Notes: generated by a model not told the origin, from the letters alone. A DNA stretch of 51,735 bases from Lachnospiraceae bacterium (GCA_022793375.1 JAAWCS010000043.1:1-51735), one strand, 5' to 3'; counted from the stretch's first letter, positions 16,635-25,378 are shown. Translations and numbers: made by a program.

Positions 16635-18275
16635 ATGTGTAAGAAAAAGGTGTTTGCCTTGCTGCTGGCGGCCTCCATGATATTGGGGCTGGCGGCCTGT
16701 AGCAATACGGCAGCCACGGAACCGGCCGCGACGCCGGAAGCGACCACGGCCGCAGAGACGGCGGCTCCGGAGACACAGGCTGCGACAGCGGCGCCGGAGA
16801 CTACGGCCTCCCCGGAGACCACGGCGGTTGCGGAAACTACGGCTGCCCCGGAGACGGCGGGCTCTTATAACAGCAGGGAAGCCGCTTTGCCGGATACGTA
16901 CCCGCGCGAGGAAAAAAATGACGCGGCGGATGCGGCAAACGCACCGCGGGTAACGACGCTTCCAAGCGGCGTGCAGGTGCAGAAAACGCCGTTTGACAAC
17001 ACGGTGAAGGACGGCAAGTTTGTTTCTTCGTGGAATAATCTGTATATGGACGCGGACAACCGCGGTTGCAATGCCTGCCATACGCTGGAGGATGCCCTGG
17101 AGATGATGGACACCTACCACGGCATTATCTATTTTAAGTATGACACGGAGCAGACGTATGCCAACTGCATCGGCTGCCATACGTTCTATGAAGCGGAGCT
17201 GAAGGAGACGATTCACACCATACATATGAAAGCAGGATCAACGTTCCAGGGTTCCTGCCAGTCCTGCCACTATATTGATCCGGACGGGAATTTCCTGCGC
17301 TGGGATTATGTGAAGTATGACGTGCTGGCCGGTATTACCGATATTGCGGCCGAGAACGTGACGGCGGAGTTTAACTGGAACCAGACCGAGATTACGCCGG
17401 TGGAGAAGATGTATTTCAAGTCCATCAAGTCGGCTCCCTCGGAGTGGCTGACGGATGACAGCCAGATCAACGAGGATATTTTCAAGAACTGGACGATCAA
17501 GATCACGGGCGATGTGGACAATCCGTTTGAGATGACGCTGCCGGAGATGATCGAGGAATTCGGCCTAGTGACGCAGGTCATGAAGAGCCATTGTACGGTA
17601 AACGGGCCGGGGCAGGCGACGATCTATCAGGCGGAGGTGACCGGTATCCCGGTGGCAAAGATTCTCGAAAAGGCCGGCGTGCAGGAGGGTGCAAACTGGT
17701 TTGAGCCGATCGGCGACGACGGGTATTGCTATCCGTTAGATACGCAGTATGTGCTTGAAAACGACGGCTTGATCGTCGTGGAGATGAACGGGCAGACGAT
17801 CCCGGCGAACCAGGGATATCCGAACGCCTTCTGGTGCTACAACGCGTCGGCAGGCGATTTCACGAAGCGGGTTGTGGAAATCTGCGTGAGCAACAAAGAG
17901 GGCGAGCCCTGGGGCCTGTTTAACGGCGACTTCATCGATCCGGCCAATGGCCTGTCCTTTGACAAGCCGAATTCGGCGGTGCTCAACGCGACGGTCGGGC
18001 AGATCTTTAAGCAGGGCGAGACGATCCATCTGGAGGGCTATGCCGACGCCTGGAACGAGCCGATCAAGAAGATCGAGTTTTCCTTTGACCGCGGCGAGAC
18101 CTGGATTGAGTATGAGCTGGAGAACGCTGTCTCCGAGCAGTGGGTATACTGGACTTACGACATTACGATCCCCGATGCGGGCGCGTATGTGATGGAGATC
18201 CGCGTGACCTCGGACGGCCCCGACGGCGATCGGGTCTGCGTGAACAATACGGTATTTGAGTTTAATATCCAGTAA
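16635..18275 (+). CDS. Tri-haem c-type cytochrome fused to a sulfite-oxidase-like domain, lipoprotein
   Basis: A 546-residue surface lipoprotein. The lipobox is LAAC with C22. A Thr/Ala/Glu/Pro-rich spacer runs to about residue 76. Three haem-attachment motifs follow: CNACH (145-149), CIGCH (178-182) and CQSCH (208-212). Residues ~280-430 match the oxidoreductase molybdopterin-binding fold: MTLPEMIEEF, C320 in the position of the molybdenum-binding cysteine, AEVTGIPVAKILEKAGV and GDDGYCYPL. Residues ~440-546 match the sulfite oxidase dimerisation domain (KKIEFSFDRGETW). The signal is Sec, not twin-arginine. It would pass electrons between haems and the C-terminal domain outside the cell, with haem attached by the ResB/CcsA pair upstream. 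The substrate is unknown. Confidence 0.85.
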   Translation: MCKKKVFALLLAASMILGLAACSNTAATEPAATPEATTAAETAAPETQAATAAPETTASPETTAVAETTAAPETAGSYNSREAALPDTYPREEKNDAADAANAPRVTTLPSGVQVQKTPFDNTVKDGKFVSSWNNLYMDADNRGCNACHTLEDALEMMDTYHGIIYFKYDTEQTYANCIGCHTFYEAELKETIHTIHMKAGSTFQGSCQSCHYIDPDGNFLRWDYVKYDVLAGITDIAAENVTAEFNWNQTEITPVEKMYFKSIKSAPSEWLTDDSQINEDIFKNWTIKITGDVDNPFEMTLPEMIEEFGLVTQVMKSHCTVNGPGQATIYQAEVTGIPVAKILEKAGVQEGANWFEPIGDDGYCYPLDTQYVLENDGLIVVEMNGQTIPANQGYPNAFWCYNASAGDFTKRVVEICVSNKEGEPWGLFNGDFIDPANGLSFDKPNSAVLNATVGQIFKQGETIHLEGYADAWNEPIKKIEFSFDRGETWIEYELENAVSEQWVYWTYDITIPDAGAYVMEIRVTSDGPDGDRVCVNNTVFEFNIQ

Positions 18276-18290
18276 GAGGGAGGAGCTGCC

Positions 18291-19382
18291 ATGAGCAGAA
18301 AACAGAATAAGAAGATCATGTCCGGTCTGGCTGGCGCCACTCTGCTGTTGTCGGGCTGTGCCGCTGCGGCGCCCGTACAGGCCCCGCCGGTGGCCCCGGG
18401 GACAGAGCAGGAGGCGCCAAAGACGGCGGCTGGCTTAGAGTTAAACGGATATCAGCTGGAGGCACTTGCGGCCGAGGAGACGGAGTATACGAAGGTTGCG
18501 AATGTAGAGGGAGAATTTTCTTACAATCAGGATGTGATATCCCCCTCCAACGATGTGTTTAACCTGTATGGGACGGCGCTGACCGGCGCCTGTGCGAAGC
18601 CGGCTTTTGCCCTGGCAAAGGAGCAGGAGAGCGTTGGCGAGTATTACATCAACGTATCGGGCAGTTTAAAATACAGCCAGAGCATCACATTGGCGGATTT
18701 GGAGGAGAAGGAAGAGACTCGCATAATGGCCTGCGCCTGCGCGACGGGCAGCGCGGTAGCCAATGCCGAGGTAAGCGGCATTCCGCTGAGCGCGATTCTG
18801 GAGCTTTCCGAATTGGAAGCCGGAGCAAATACCGTGACCGTGACGGGCTCGGACGGCTACGGCATTCCGATGCCGCTCAGCTATGCGCTGGAAAAGAACG
18901 CGATGCTGGTCTACAAAGTAAACGGAGAGACCCTGCCGGACGGACAGACGTCTCAGCTGTGGATGCCGGGGACTGTGGCAAAGTATTTTACGCGCAATGT
19001 CGTCAACATCGAGGTGACGGCGGAGGATGAGGTCCCCGAGGTGATTACGGCCGGCGCGGACTACCGGGCACATGTGAGTATCATGAACGATGCCGGAGAA
19101 GCGGAATTTACGGTCGGCGAGAAGATCGTCTTTGAGGGGTATGCCGACGATTACGATGTGCCGGTGACGGCAATTGAAGTATCGATGGACGACGGCGAGA
19201 CCTGGACGGTCTGCGAAGTGAAGGACGCGACGGCGGAGAAGTGGGTGTACTGGTACTTTGGCTATACGCCAAAGGAAGCCGGCACCTATAAGCTGACCGT
19301 GCGCGCACGCACGGCCGAGGATGTGGTATCGCCGCTGGCTTCGACGATCGTGTTTACGGTCGGTGAGGGCGACGGCGTATAA
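18291..19382 (+). CDS. Sulfite-oxidase-like lipoprotein without haem motifs
   Basis: 363 residues starting 15 bp after the tri-haem gene, so cotranscribed. The lipobox LLSGC puts the lipidated cysteine at residue 23. The central domain repeats the neighbour's pattern (ITLADLEEKEETRIMACACA, AEVSGIPLSAILEL, GSDGYGIPMPLSYAL), with C148/C150 at the candidate cofactor cysteine. The C-terminal Ig-like domain reads TAIEVSMDDGETW. There is no CXXCH and no twin-arginine motif. It is a paralogue and probable partner of the protein encoded upstream. Whether it carries molybdopterin is doubtful, given Sec export. Confidence 0.8.
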   Translation: MSRKQNKKIMSGLAGATLLLSGCAAAAPVQAPPVAPGTEQEAPKTAAGLELNGYQLEALAAEETEYTKVANVEGEFSYNQDVISPSNDVFNLYGTALTGACAKPAFALAKEQESVGEYYINVSGSLKYSQSITLADLEEKEETRIMACACATGSAVANAEVSGIPLSAILELSELEAGANTVTVTGSDGYGIPMPLSYALEKNAMLVYKVNGETLPDGQTSQLWMPGTVAKYFTRNVVNIEVTAEDEVPEVITAGADYRAHVSIMNDAGEAEFTVGEKIVFEGYADDYDVPVTAIEVSMDDGETWTVCEVKDATAEKWVYWYFGYTPKEAGTYKLTVRARTAEDVVSPLASTIVFTVGEGDGV

Positions 19383-19407
19383 AGGCCTTTGAAGGAAAAA
19401 ATATGGA

Positions 19408-19453
19408 AAGCCGGGCAATCGCTTGCAATCGAAGCGATTGCCCGGCTTATTTA
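19408..19453 (+). terminator. Terminator of the sulfite-oxidase-like operon
   Basis: A perfect 17-bp stem, AAGCCGGGCAATCGCTT with AAGCGATTGCCCGGCTT, around a 7-base loop, then ATTTAT. Confidence 0.9.
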
Positions 19454-19552
19454 TGTGCCTCGGATTTAAAGTGCGGCGGGGCAGGACACACACCGGAATG
19501 CATTTTGACGCATACCTTACTAGTGTAATTATGCCAAAATGAGGTATGCCTT

Positions 19553-20167
19553 TTGAAAAAACGATTGGAATGTCAGCGCAGGTGCTGCGGCCTGCAGGAT
19601 CGCTCCTGCCTGGGCCGGCGGTATTCGCATCCGTGGCTTCAAAGCGCCAGCCGGGAGGTATGGACGCCCGCAGGCGGAAATGACAAAGAAGAAAAGAAAG
19701 ATCTGGAATATTGGAAACAGTTGTATCCGTCCGAGGTGCGGCAGGTGCAGCGCGAAGTGGAGCATCAGTGCGATCTGATGGATTACAGCGGCAGCGTGAT
19801 CTACGACGAATACCCGGACCGCATTGCCCTGTCAAAGATTTGCGAAGCCGTGTACCAGGCTCTGATGCAGGAAAAGGCCCGGGGGATGGCGGAGGAATAC
19901 CCCTCCGGTATGCCGTCTGCGCCGTCCGGCCGAAAAACCGCCGGGCCGGAGGAGGGCCAGGTGGAAACGGAAGAATTTATTATGCCGGAGGAAGAAGCAG
20001 AGGAGAGCGAAGGGATGACCGGGCCGCCGTCCTCTTTGCAGATGGAGACCATGCAGTACCGTCGGGATGACCGCTCCCTGCAGGATATGATCGAGGTGCT
20101 TTTGTACAACGAGATCCACCGCCGCCGCTGTGCAAGACGACGCGGGCGAAGCTGGTATTTTGGATAA
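19553..20167 (+). CDS. Unassigned protein with cysteine-rich start
   Basis: No function recognised. The start is uncertain: TTG at 19553 with GAGGT 8 nt upstream gives 204 residues. The first 25 residues contain four cysteines (C7, C11, C12, C19) and many arginines. The middle (YPSEVRQVQREVEHQCDLMD, then YSGSVIYDEYPDRIALSKI) looks like a structured, conserved core. An acidic stretch (~135-155) and a basic Arg-rich tail follow. There is no signal peptide or membrane segment. Codon usage is like its neighbours. It is flanked by terminators, so it is transcribed alone. Confidence 0.65.
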   Translation: MKKRLECQRRCCGLQDRSCLGRRYSHPWLQSASREVWTPAGGNDKEEKKDLEYWKQLYPSEVRQVQREVEHQCDLMDYSGSVIYDEYPDRIALSKICEAVYQALMQEKARGMAEEYPSGMPSAPSGRKTAGPEEGQVETEEFIMPEEEAEESEGMTGPPSSLQMETMQYRRDDRSLQDMIEVLLYNEIHRRRCARRRGRSWYFG

Positions 20168-20190
20168 AACCGGGAGAAAGAGCAAAGAAA

Positions 20191-20229
20191 ACCGACAGCC
20201 GCCGAAACAGTGACGGCTGTCGGTCTTTT
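20191..20229 (+). terminator. Terminator after the unassigned gene
   Basis: ACCGACAGCCG pairs perfectly with CGGCTGTCGGT over 12 bases, followed by CTTTT. Confidence 0.85.
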
Positions 20230-20231
20230 GC

Positions 20232-20317
20232 GCGAGCAATGAGCCGAACGAGAGCGTTTACGCTCTCACTCGGCGAATGCCGCGTTCAGCGAGGCGAAAG
20301 CCGAGCGGTGCGAGCAA
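20232..20317. repeat. 86-bp structured element flanked by 8-bp direct repeats
   Basis: GCGAGCAA occurs at both ends (20232-20239 and 20310-20317). Inside is a hairpin GAGAGCG-TTTA-CGCTCTC with outer GCCGA/TCGGC arms (20243-20274), then a GGC-GAAA-GCC hairpin. It has the look of a REP- or MITE-like intergenic element and, with neighbouring promoter and terminator, accounts for the gap 20168-20435. Confidence 0.6.
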
Positions 20318-20350
20318 CTCTTATAAAGAAATCTTTAAGAAAAAAACGGC

Positions 20351-20379
20351 TTGTACTTTTGCACGCAAATTGCTATAGT
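20351..20379 (+). promoter_or_regulatory. Promoter of the 855-residue protein gene
   Basis: TTGTAC (20351-20356), 17 bp and TATAGT (20374-20379) with extended TGC, 56 bp before the start codon. Confidence 0.65.
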
Positions 20380-20435
20380 TATAGGAAGAAAATCGACTGA
20401 AAAACGAAACGTTATTGAGATAAAGGAACGATTGC

Positions 20436-23003
20436 ATGAAAAAAGGGATTCGTAAAGCGCTGATTTTAGTATTTGTATTTTTGGCGGCGGCCGCTGCCGT
20501 CTTTTATTTCACACAGCGGGAACAGGAGCCGGCGACGGTTTACGAGGGCATGAGCGAAGCCAGCCTGCCGGTGATCTACTCCCTTTATAATGGAAGAAAG
20601 ATCAACCGCCTGTACGGATATACCTCGGAGATGAAGGAAGAATATATGCGCGGGAATGTGACGCCGTTGGGGGCGGACGGCCAGATGTCGATCCAGGTGG
20701 ACTGTTACGACAACCGCTTAACCAGCGTCTCTTATGAGGTGCGCGACGCTCAGACCGGCCGTCTGATCGAGGACACCGCCGTAGAACGCTGGCGTGAAAC
20801 GCAGGCCGAGGACGGGAGCCAGATCATGGTAACGCTGCCGATTCAGAAGTTGATTGAAGAAGGAACAGAATATCTGCTGCGGATCCGTCTAACGACCGAA
20901 AAGCACAGCGCCGTGTACTACTATACCCGCATTGTCTACAACAAAGGCCTTCATGTGGAGGAAATGCTGGATTTTGTAACGTATTTCAGCGCGCGGACCT
21001 TTCAGGCCGAGGAAAAGCAGGAGGGAAAAAGCGAACTGGGCCTGTATCTGGAACCCGACAGTACGGGGGATAATTCCTCTTTTGCGCATGTAAATATCCA
21101 TTCCAGCCACCGCATGCTGACCTGGATGAATCTGGAGCCGGAGCGCGTCGGGGAACCGCATGTGGATATCCGCCAGATCAGCGAGACGGTGGGCACCCTG
21201 CGCCTGTCTTATCAGATTCGGGCGGTGGGAGATACGGGGCTTACGGAACTTTATGATGTGGAGGAAGTGCTGGTGGTCCGCTGGTCGGAGATGCGTTTCT
21301 ATCTGCTCTCCTATGAGCGGACGATGAATCAGCGCTTTGCGGCGGATACCTCGACGATTGAAAACGGGGTGGTAGAGCTGGGCATTGTCGAAAACGGCAC
21401 GACGCTGTTAAAGACAAGCCCGTCCGGCGCCTATACGGTTTTTACGGCCGGCGGCGAATTGTGGGGATATAACGGCAAACTCAATGAAGCAGTCAATATT
21501 TTTTCGTTTAACCGCAGCACAGACGAGGATATTCGTACAAGGCACGGGGAGCACGGGTTCCAGATTGTCAAGGCCGAGGACAACGGGGACGTGTCCTTTA
21601 TGGTGTACGGCTATATGAACAGCGGCAGCCACGAGGGTGAAGTGGCGATGGTCTTTTACCTGTATGACAGCAGCGAACGGGCGCTGCAGGAAATTTTCTA
21701 CATTCCGGTGCAGGTCCCTTACGCTCATTTGAAGCAGGAAATGGGAACGCTGAGTTTCATATCAGATACCGGACTGATCTATGTGATGGTGGAAAACAGT
21801 ATTTACGCCATCGATGTGGTGGGCACGGAGCATGTGGTCGTGGTGGACGATCTGCAGGAGGGGAGTTTCGTAATCAGCGAGGACAGCTCGGTGATCGCCT
21901 GGCAGGAGGGCGACGATCCTTATGGCTGCACGGCCTTGTCGGTGATGTATTTAACGGACGGGCGGAAAAATACGGTCCGCTGTGCGGCGGGAGAATTTTT
22001 AAAACCGCTGGGCTTCATGGGGACGGATTTTGTGTACGGGATCGCGGACAGCGAGGACATTACGGTAGATATCAGCGGCCGCACGACATTTCCGATGTAC
22101 GCGCTGGAAATCGTCGACGAAGAGGGCAAGGTGCTTACGCACTATGAGAATCGAGGCAACCATATCCTGAGTGTGGAACTTGGGAAGGGGCGGATTCAGG
22201 TAAACTGTGCCTCGCTTACCTATGAAAAACAGCCGGTGAATCCGTTTACCGATGTGCTGCTGCAAAATGAGGCCGAGGAGAAGGACACCGCTTCGGTACT
22301 GCGCACGGCGGTCAGTGACAAAAAACGCACGGTGCATTCGATTAACCTTTCAAACTATGCGGACCCCGAACGGGCGCTGACGATTTCTATGCCGGTCCGG
22401 CTGTTAAGTCCCTCGGCAAACCGGGTGGATTTGGCGTCCGATATCCGGCGGGATACGGATCCCCGCTATTTTGCCTACGCATATGGGGAGCTGACGAAAA
22501 TTTGTTATAATGTTTCGGAGGCCATAAACGCGATTTATGAGCAGGTAGGCACCGTGGTCGATGCCGGGCAAAACCAGGTATGGGTCCGGGGGGTTATGAA
22601 AACCGAGACGCGCATCACGGTAGCGGCCGGCTGTACAACGGAACGCGCGGACCGCACCCTGGCCCCCTGCATCCAGGCGCTTTTGTTCCAGCAGGGGATC
22701 ACAGCGGAAGTCGACCGGATGCTCGATGAAGGCCGGTCCGTGCGCGATATCCTGGAGGAAGCGCTGCCGGGACGGGCGCTTGATTTAAGCGGCTGTACGT
22801 TGCAGCAGGCGCTCTATTACATCAGCAACGGCCATCCAGTCATCCTGCTGACAGGAGAGACGACCGCCGATCTGTTAGTGGGCTACGACAACTATAACAT
22901 TACGTTTTATAATGTGCTGGACGGGACGTATTATAAGATGGGGCGCAACGATACGGCAGAATACATTCGCAGTGCGGGCGGGCATTTGTTCAGCTATCGG
23001 TAG
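20436..23003 (+). CDS. Large membrane-anchored extracytoplasmic protein of unknown function
   Basis: 855 residues. One N-terminal hydrophobic segment (residues 8-24) after basic residues acts as an uncleaved anchor, and the rest is predicted outside. Residues ~30-640 are beta-rich with repeated strand-turn patterns (YTVFTAGGELWGYNGK, YVMVENSIYAIDVVG, SSVIAWQEGDDPYG), suggesting a propeller-like fold. The last ~150 residues (LYYISNGHPVILLTG, then LVGYDNYNITFYNVLDGTYY) resemble the second half of a C39-like peptidase, but the usual catalytic cysteine and histidine positions are not filled. It is probably a conserved cell-surface protein. No partner gene is linked. Confidence 0.7.
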   Translation: MKKGIRKALILVFVFLAAAAAVFYFTQREQEPATVYEGMSEASLPVIYSLYNGRKINRLYGYTSEMKEEYMRGNVTPLGADGQMSIQVDCYDNRLTSVSYEVRDAQTGRLIEDTAVERWRETQAEDGSQIMVTLPIQKLIEEGTEYLLRIRLTTEKHSAVYYYTRIVYNKGLHVEEMLDFVTYFSARTFQAEEKQEGKSELGLYLEPDSTGDNSSFAHVNIHSSHRMLTWMNLEPERVGEPHVDIRQISETVGTLRLSYQIRAVGDTGLTELYDVEEVLVVRWSEMRFYLLSYERTMNQRFAADTSTIENGVVELGIVENGTTLLKTSPSGAYTVFTAGGELWGYNGKLNEAVNIFSFNRSTDEDIRTRHGEHGFQIVKAEDNGDVSFMVYGYMNSGSHEGEVAMVFYLYDSSERALQEIFYIPVQVPYAHLKQEMGTLSFISDTGLIYVMVENSIYAIDVVGTEHVVVVDDLQEGSFVISEDSSVIAWQEGDDPYGCTALSVMYLTDGRKNTVRCAAGEFLKPLGFMGTDFVYGIADSEDITVDISGRTTFPMYALEIVDEEGKVLTHYENRGNHILSVELGKGRIQVNCASLTYEKQPVNPFTDVLLQNEAEEKDTASVLRTAVSDKKRTVHSINLSNYADPERALTISMPVRLLSPSANRVDLASDIRRDTDPRYFAYAYGELTKICYNVSEAINAIYEQVGTVVDAGQNQVWVRGVMKTETRITVAAGCTTERADRTLAPCIQALLFQQGITAEVDRMLDEGRSVRDILEEALPGRALDLSGCTLQQALYYISNGHPVILLTGETTADLLVGYDNYNITFYNVLDGTYYKMGRNDTAEYIRSAGGHLFSYR

Positions 23004-23045
23004 TAAGATTTTCGCTAAGAAGAGTTAGGAATGTCAAATTCTGTC

Positions 23046-23074
23046 TTGCATCTTTGAGAAATCCGTATTATAAT
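23046..23074 (+). promoter_or_regulatory. Promoter of the sua5 operon
   Basis: TTGCAT (23046-23051), 17 bp and TATAAT (23069-23074). Since transcription would begin near 23081, an ATG at 23054 in the same frame cannot be the start of the gene. Confidence 0.75.
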
Positions 23075-23122
23075 GAAACAGGATTTCCCTTTGCAGCTTT
23101 TTTAAAGGTTTGGGACAGAGTG

Positions 23123-24268
23123 ATGGAGACAAAAATCGTTGCAATTGACGCGGGGCAGCCGCAGCCGGAACGGATTCAAGAAGCCGCACGCATTATACAA
23201 AGCGGCGGGCTGGTAGCGTTTCCGACGGAGACCGTATACGGTTTGGGCGCAGATGCGCTTAATCCGCAGGCGGCGCAAAAGATTTATGCGGCCAAGGGCC
23301 GTCCCTCGGATAATCCGCTGATTGCGCATATTGCCGATTTTGAGGAACTGCCGGCGCTGGCAGCGGAGATTTCCGATACGGCCAGGACATTGATGCGGCT
23401 GTATTGGCCGGGCCCCTTAACCTTGATTTTTAAAAAGACAGAAACGGTGCCTTTCGCCACGACGGGCGGCCTGGATACGGTAGCGGTGCGGATGCCTTCG
23501 CACCCGGTAGCCCGGGCGCTGATCCGCGCGGCGGGGACGCCTATAGCTGCGCCTAGTGCCAATCGTTCTGGGCGTCCGAGCCCGACTAAAGCCTTGCATG
23601 TGCGTGAGGATCTGGACGGGCATATTGACATGCTTTTGGATGGAGGCGAGGTAGGGATCGGCCTGGAATCTACGATTATTGATGTGAGTTCTTCAAGGCC
23701 GCTGCTGCTTCGTCCCGGTTTTATTTCGGAAGAGACGCTGAAAAAAACGCTGAAACGCCTGGCGGTGGATACAGCCTGCATGGAGCCGATGGCGCCCGGT
23801 GTCCATCCGAGAGCGCCCGGCATGAAATACCGGCACTACGCGCCGCAGGCTCCGCTGACCATTGTCCGCGGAACGGATGCGCAGGTGGAAAAGGCGATCT
23901 GCTTCCAGGCAAAGGAAGCGCTGTGCGCGGGGAAAAACGTCGGGATTCTCTGCGCATCGGAAAGTCTTTTGACGTACCGGCATCGCCTGAAAAAGGAGGG
24001 GTGCAGGGACTGTCAATCGGGCAGGCTGCTTGCTTCCTGCGTCTGTTCTCTTCCTTATAAAGACGGGGAAGCCCGGCTCATGCTGGAGGTATCCGGCTCG
24101 CGCAGGGAGCCGGCAGAGATTGCGCATCATTTGTATGATGCGCTTCGTTCCTTTGACCGTGCCAGAATGGATGTGATTTTTTCCGAGAGCTTTGAATGCG
24201 GCTCCCTGGGCGGAGCCATTATGAACCGATTAAAAAAGGCAGCCGGTTATCATATTCTGGAGGTGTGA
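23123..24268 (+). CDS. L-threonylcarbamoyladenylate synthase (Sua5/YwlC)
   Basis: Makes threonylcarbamoyl-AMP from threonine, bicarbonate and ATP for t6A37 of ANN-decoding tRNAs. The YrdC domain is clear: GGLVAFPTETVYGLGADA, KGRPSDNPL, WPGPLTLIF, RMPSHPVARALI and SANRSGRPSPT. The SUA5 domain follows (PGVHPRAPGMKYRHYAPQ). 381 residues from ATG 23123, a start fixed by the promoter position. It heads an operon with a tyrosine phosphatase and rpiB, the same order as ywlC-ywlE-ywlF in Bacillus. Confidence 0.93.
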   Translation: METKIVAIDAGQPQPERIQEAARIIQSGGLVAFPTETVYGLGADALNPQAAQKIYAAKGRPSDNPLIAHIADFEELPALAAEISDTARTLMRLYWPGPLTLIFKKTETVPFATTGGLDTVAVRMPSHPVARALIRAAGTPIAAPSANRSGRPSPTKALHVREDLDGHIDMLLDGGEVGIGLESTIIDVSSSRPLLLRPGFISEETLKKTLKRLAVDTACMEPMAPGVHPRAPGMKYRHYAPQAPLTIVRGTDAQVEKAICFQAKEALCAGKNVGILCASESLLTYRHRLKKEGCRDCQSGRLLASCVCSLPYKDGEARLMLEVSGSRREPAEIAHHLYDALRSFDRARMDVIFSESFECGSLGGAIMNRLKKAAGYHILEV

Positions 24269-24306
24269 CAGCGAGGTGAAGCCGGCTGCTTTGAAAGGGA
24301 AAATAT

Positions 24307-24777
24307 ATGATACCCTACAAGAAAGTACTGTTTGTCTGTACGGAAAATACATGCCGCAGCATTATGGCGGAAGCGATTTTGAACGCGGTCAAAGGAACGC
24401 GTCCGCTCACGGTCGAGTCACGCGGGCTGGTAGTTTTGTTTCCGGAACCCTTAAATCCCAAAGCCGTGGCTATTTTAAAAAGCAAAGAGATGATGCCTGC
24501 CAAAGAATACTCACAGGAATTTATACCGGAACAGGATGTCGAAGAAGGCACGCTGATTCTGACAATGTCCGAAAAAGAAAAACAGCAGGTGCTCTCAATG
24601 GCCGGACGTTTTGCGGTGCCGGCCGCGATCGGTACGCTGGGTGAATACGCCGGCGAGCGGCCCGACGTAGGGAGCCCTTACGGCGGAAGCCTGGCCGATT
24701 ACGGGGCGTACTACGAATACATCGATATTTTGGTCAAGATGGCGGCCGAAAAATTATTTAAGGAGGAAAAACCATGA
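24307..24777 (+). CDS. Low-molecular-weight protein-tyrosine/arginine phosphatase
   Basis: The P-loop CTENTCRS (C11 to R17) near the N-terminus is the C-X5-R signature. The general-acid loop is altered to DVGSPYGGSLADYG. In Bacillus the equivalent YwlE removes phosphate from arginine. Whether this one acts on tyrosine or arginine is not decided by sequence. 156 residues. Its stop overlaps the rpiB start by 4 bp (ATGA), so translation is coupled. Confidence 0.88.
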   Translation: MIPYKKVLFVCTENTCRSIMAEAILNAVKGTRPLTVESRGLVVLFPEPLNPKAVAILKSKEMMPAKEYSQEFIPEQDVEEGTLILTMSEKEKQQVLSMAGRFAVPAAIGTLGEYAGERPDVGSPYGGSLADYGAYYEYIDILVKMAAEKLFKEEKP

Positions 24778-25205
24778 TAGCGATTGGAGGAGATCACTCC
24801 GCATTAAGTCTCAAAAAGGAGATTATGGCCCATTTGGAGACAAGAGGTGAAACGTACAAGGATTTCGGCACATACACGGAGGAATCCTGCGACTATCCGG
24901 ATATTGCAAAGGCGGTGTGCCGGGCAATTCTTTCCGGTGAGTGCGAGCGCGGAATCCTGATCTGCGGCACCGGCATCGGGATTTCCATTGCGGCCAACCG
25001 TTTTAAGGGGATACGCGCGGCGCTGTGTGGAGATTGCTTCAGCGCAAAAGCCACGAGAGAGCACAACGATTCCAATATACTGGCGCTGGGGGCGCGGGTC
25101 ACAGGAGCCGGCCTGGCACTGCAGATTGTGGATACCTGGCTGGATACGCCGTTTTCAGAGGGGCCCCGTCATAAAGCGCGCATTGCAAAGATCGACGCAG
25201 ACTGA
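24774..25205 (+). CDS. rpiB: Ribose-5-phosphate isomerase B
   Basis: Interconverts ribose-5-phosphate and ribulose-5-phosphate. MIAIGGDHSALSLK at the start, DYPDIAKAV, the active-site cysteine C64 in ICGTGIGISIAANR, and REHNDSNILALGAR are all characteristic. 143 residues, the usual length. The gene ends this operon, and the V-ATPase promoter follows 70 bp later. Confidence 0.93.
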   Translation: MIAIGGDHSALSLKKEIMAHLETRGETYKDFGTYTEESCDYPDIAKAVCRAILSGECERGILICGTGIGISIAANRFKGIRAALCGDCFSAKATREHNDSNILALGARVTGAGLALQIVDTWLDTPFSEGPRHKARIAKIDAD

Positions 25206-25277
25206 CAGGCGGCCGGCGGCGTTTTAGGCAAATGAAAGAAAAAGCACAAAGATCAGGCAACAACGGGGCAGTGTCGG

Positions 25278-25306
25278 TTGCAGCGATTTTCCGGCCGCCG
25301 TATAAT
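25278..25306 (+). promoter_or_regulatory. Promoter of the V-ATPase operon
   Basis: TTGCAG (25278-25283), 17 bp and TATAAT (25301-25306), leaving a leader of about 65 nt. Confidence 0.75.
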
Positions 25307-25378
25307 GGTTGCATTGCTTCCATAAAACAGGTTACCCGTTACTGCATATAAAAATTTTAAGGGGAAGAAGGTGAGAGG

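Noticed and set aside
16635-16700. Twin-arginine signal for the tri-haem lipoprotein
   Set aside because: The start is basic (KKK) but has no RR motif, and the lipobox LAAC is clear.
18666-19835. 389-residue antisense open frame
   Set aside because: It lies opposite the sulfite-oxidase-like gene and crosses its terminator; composition is Arg/His/Pro-rich as in antisense artefacts.
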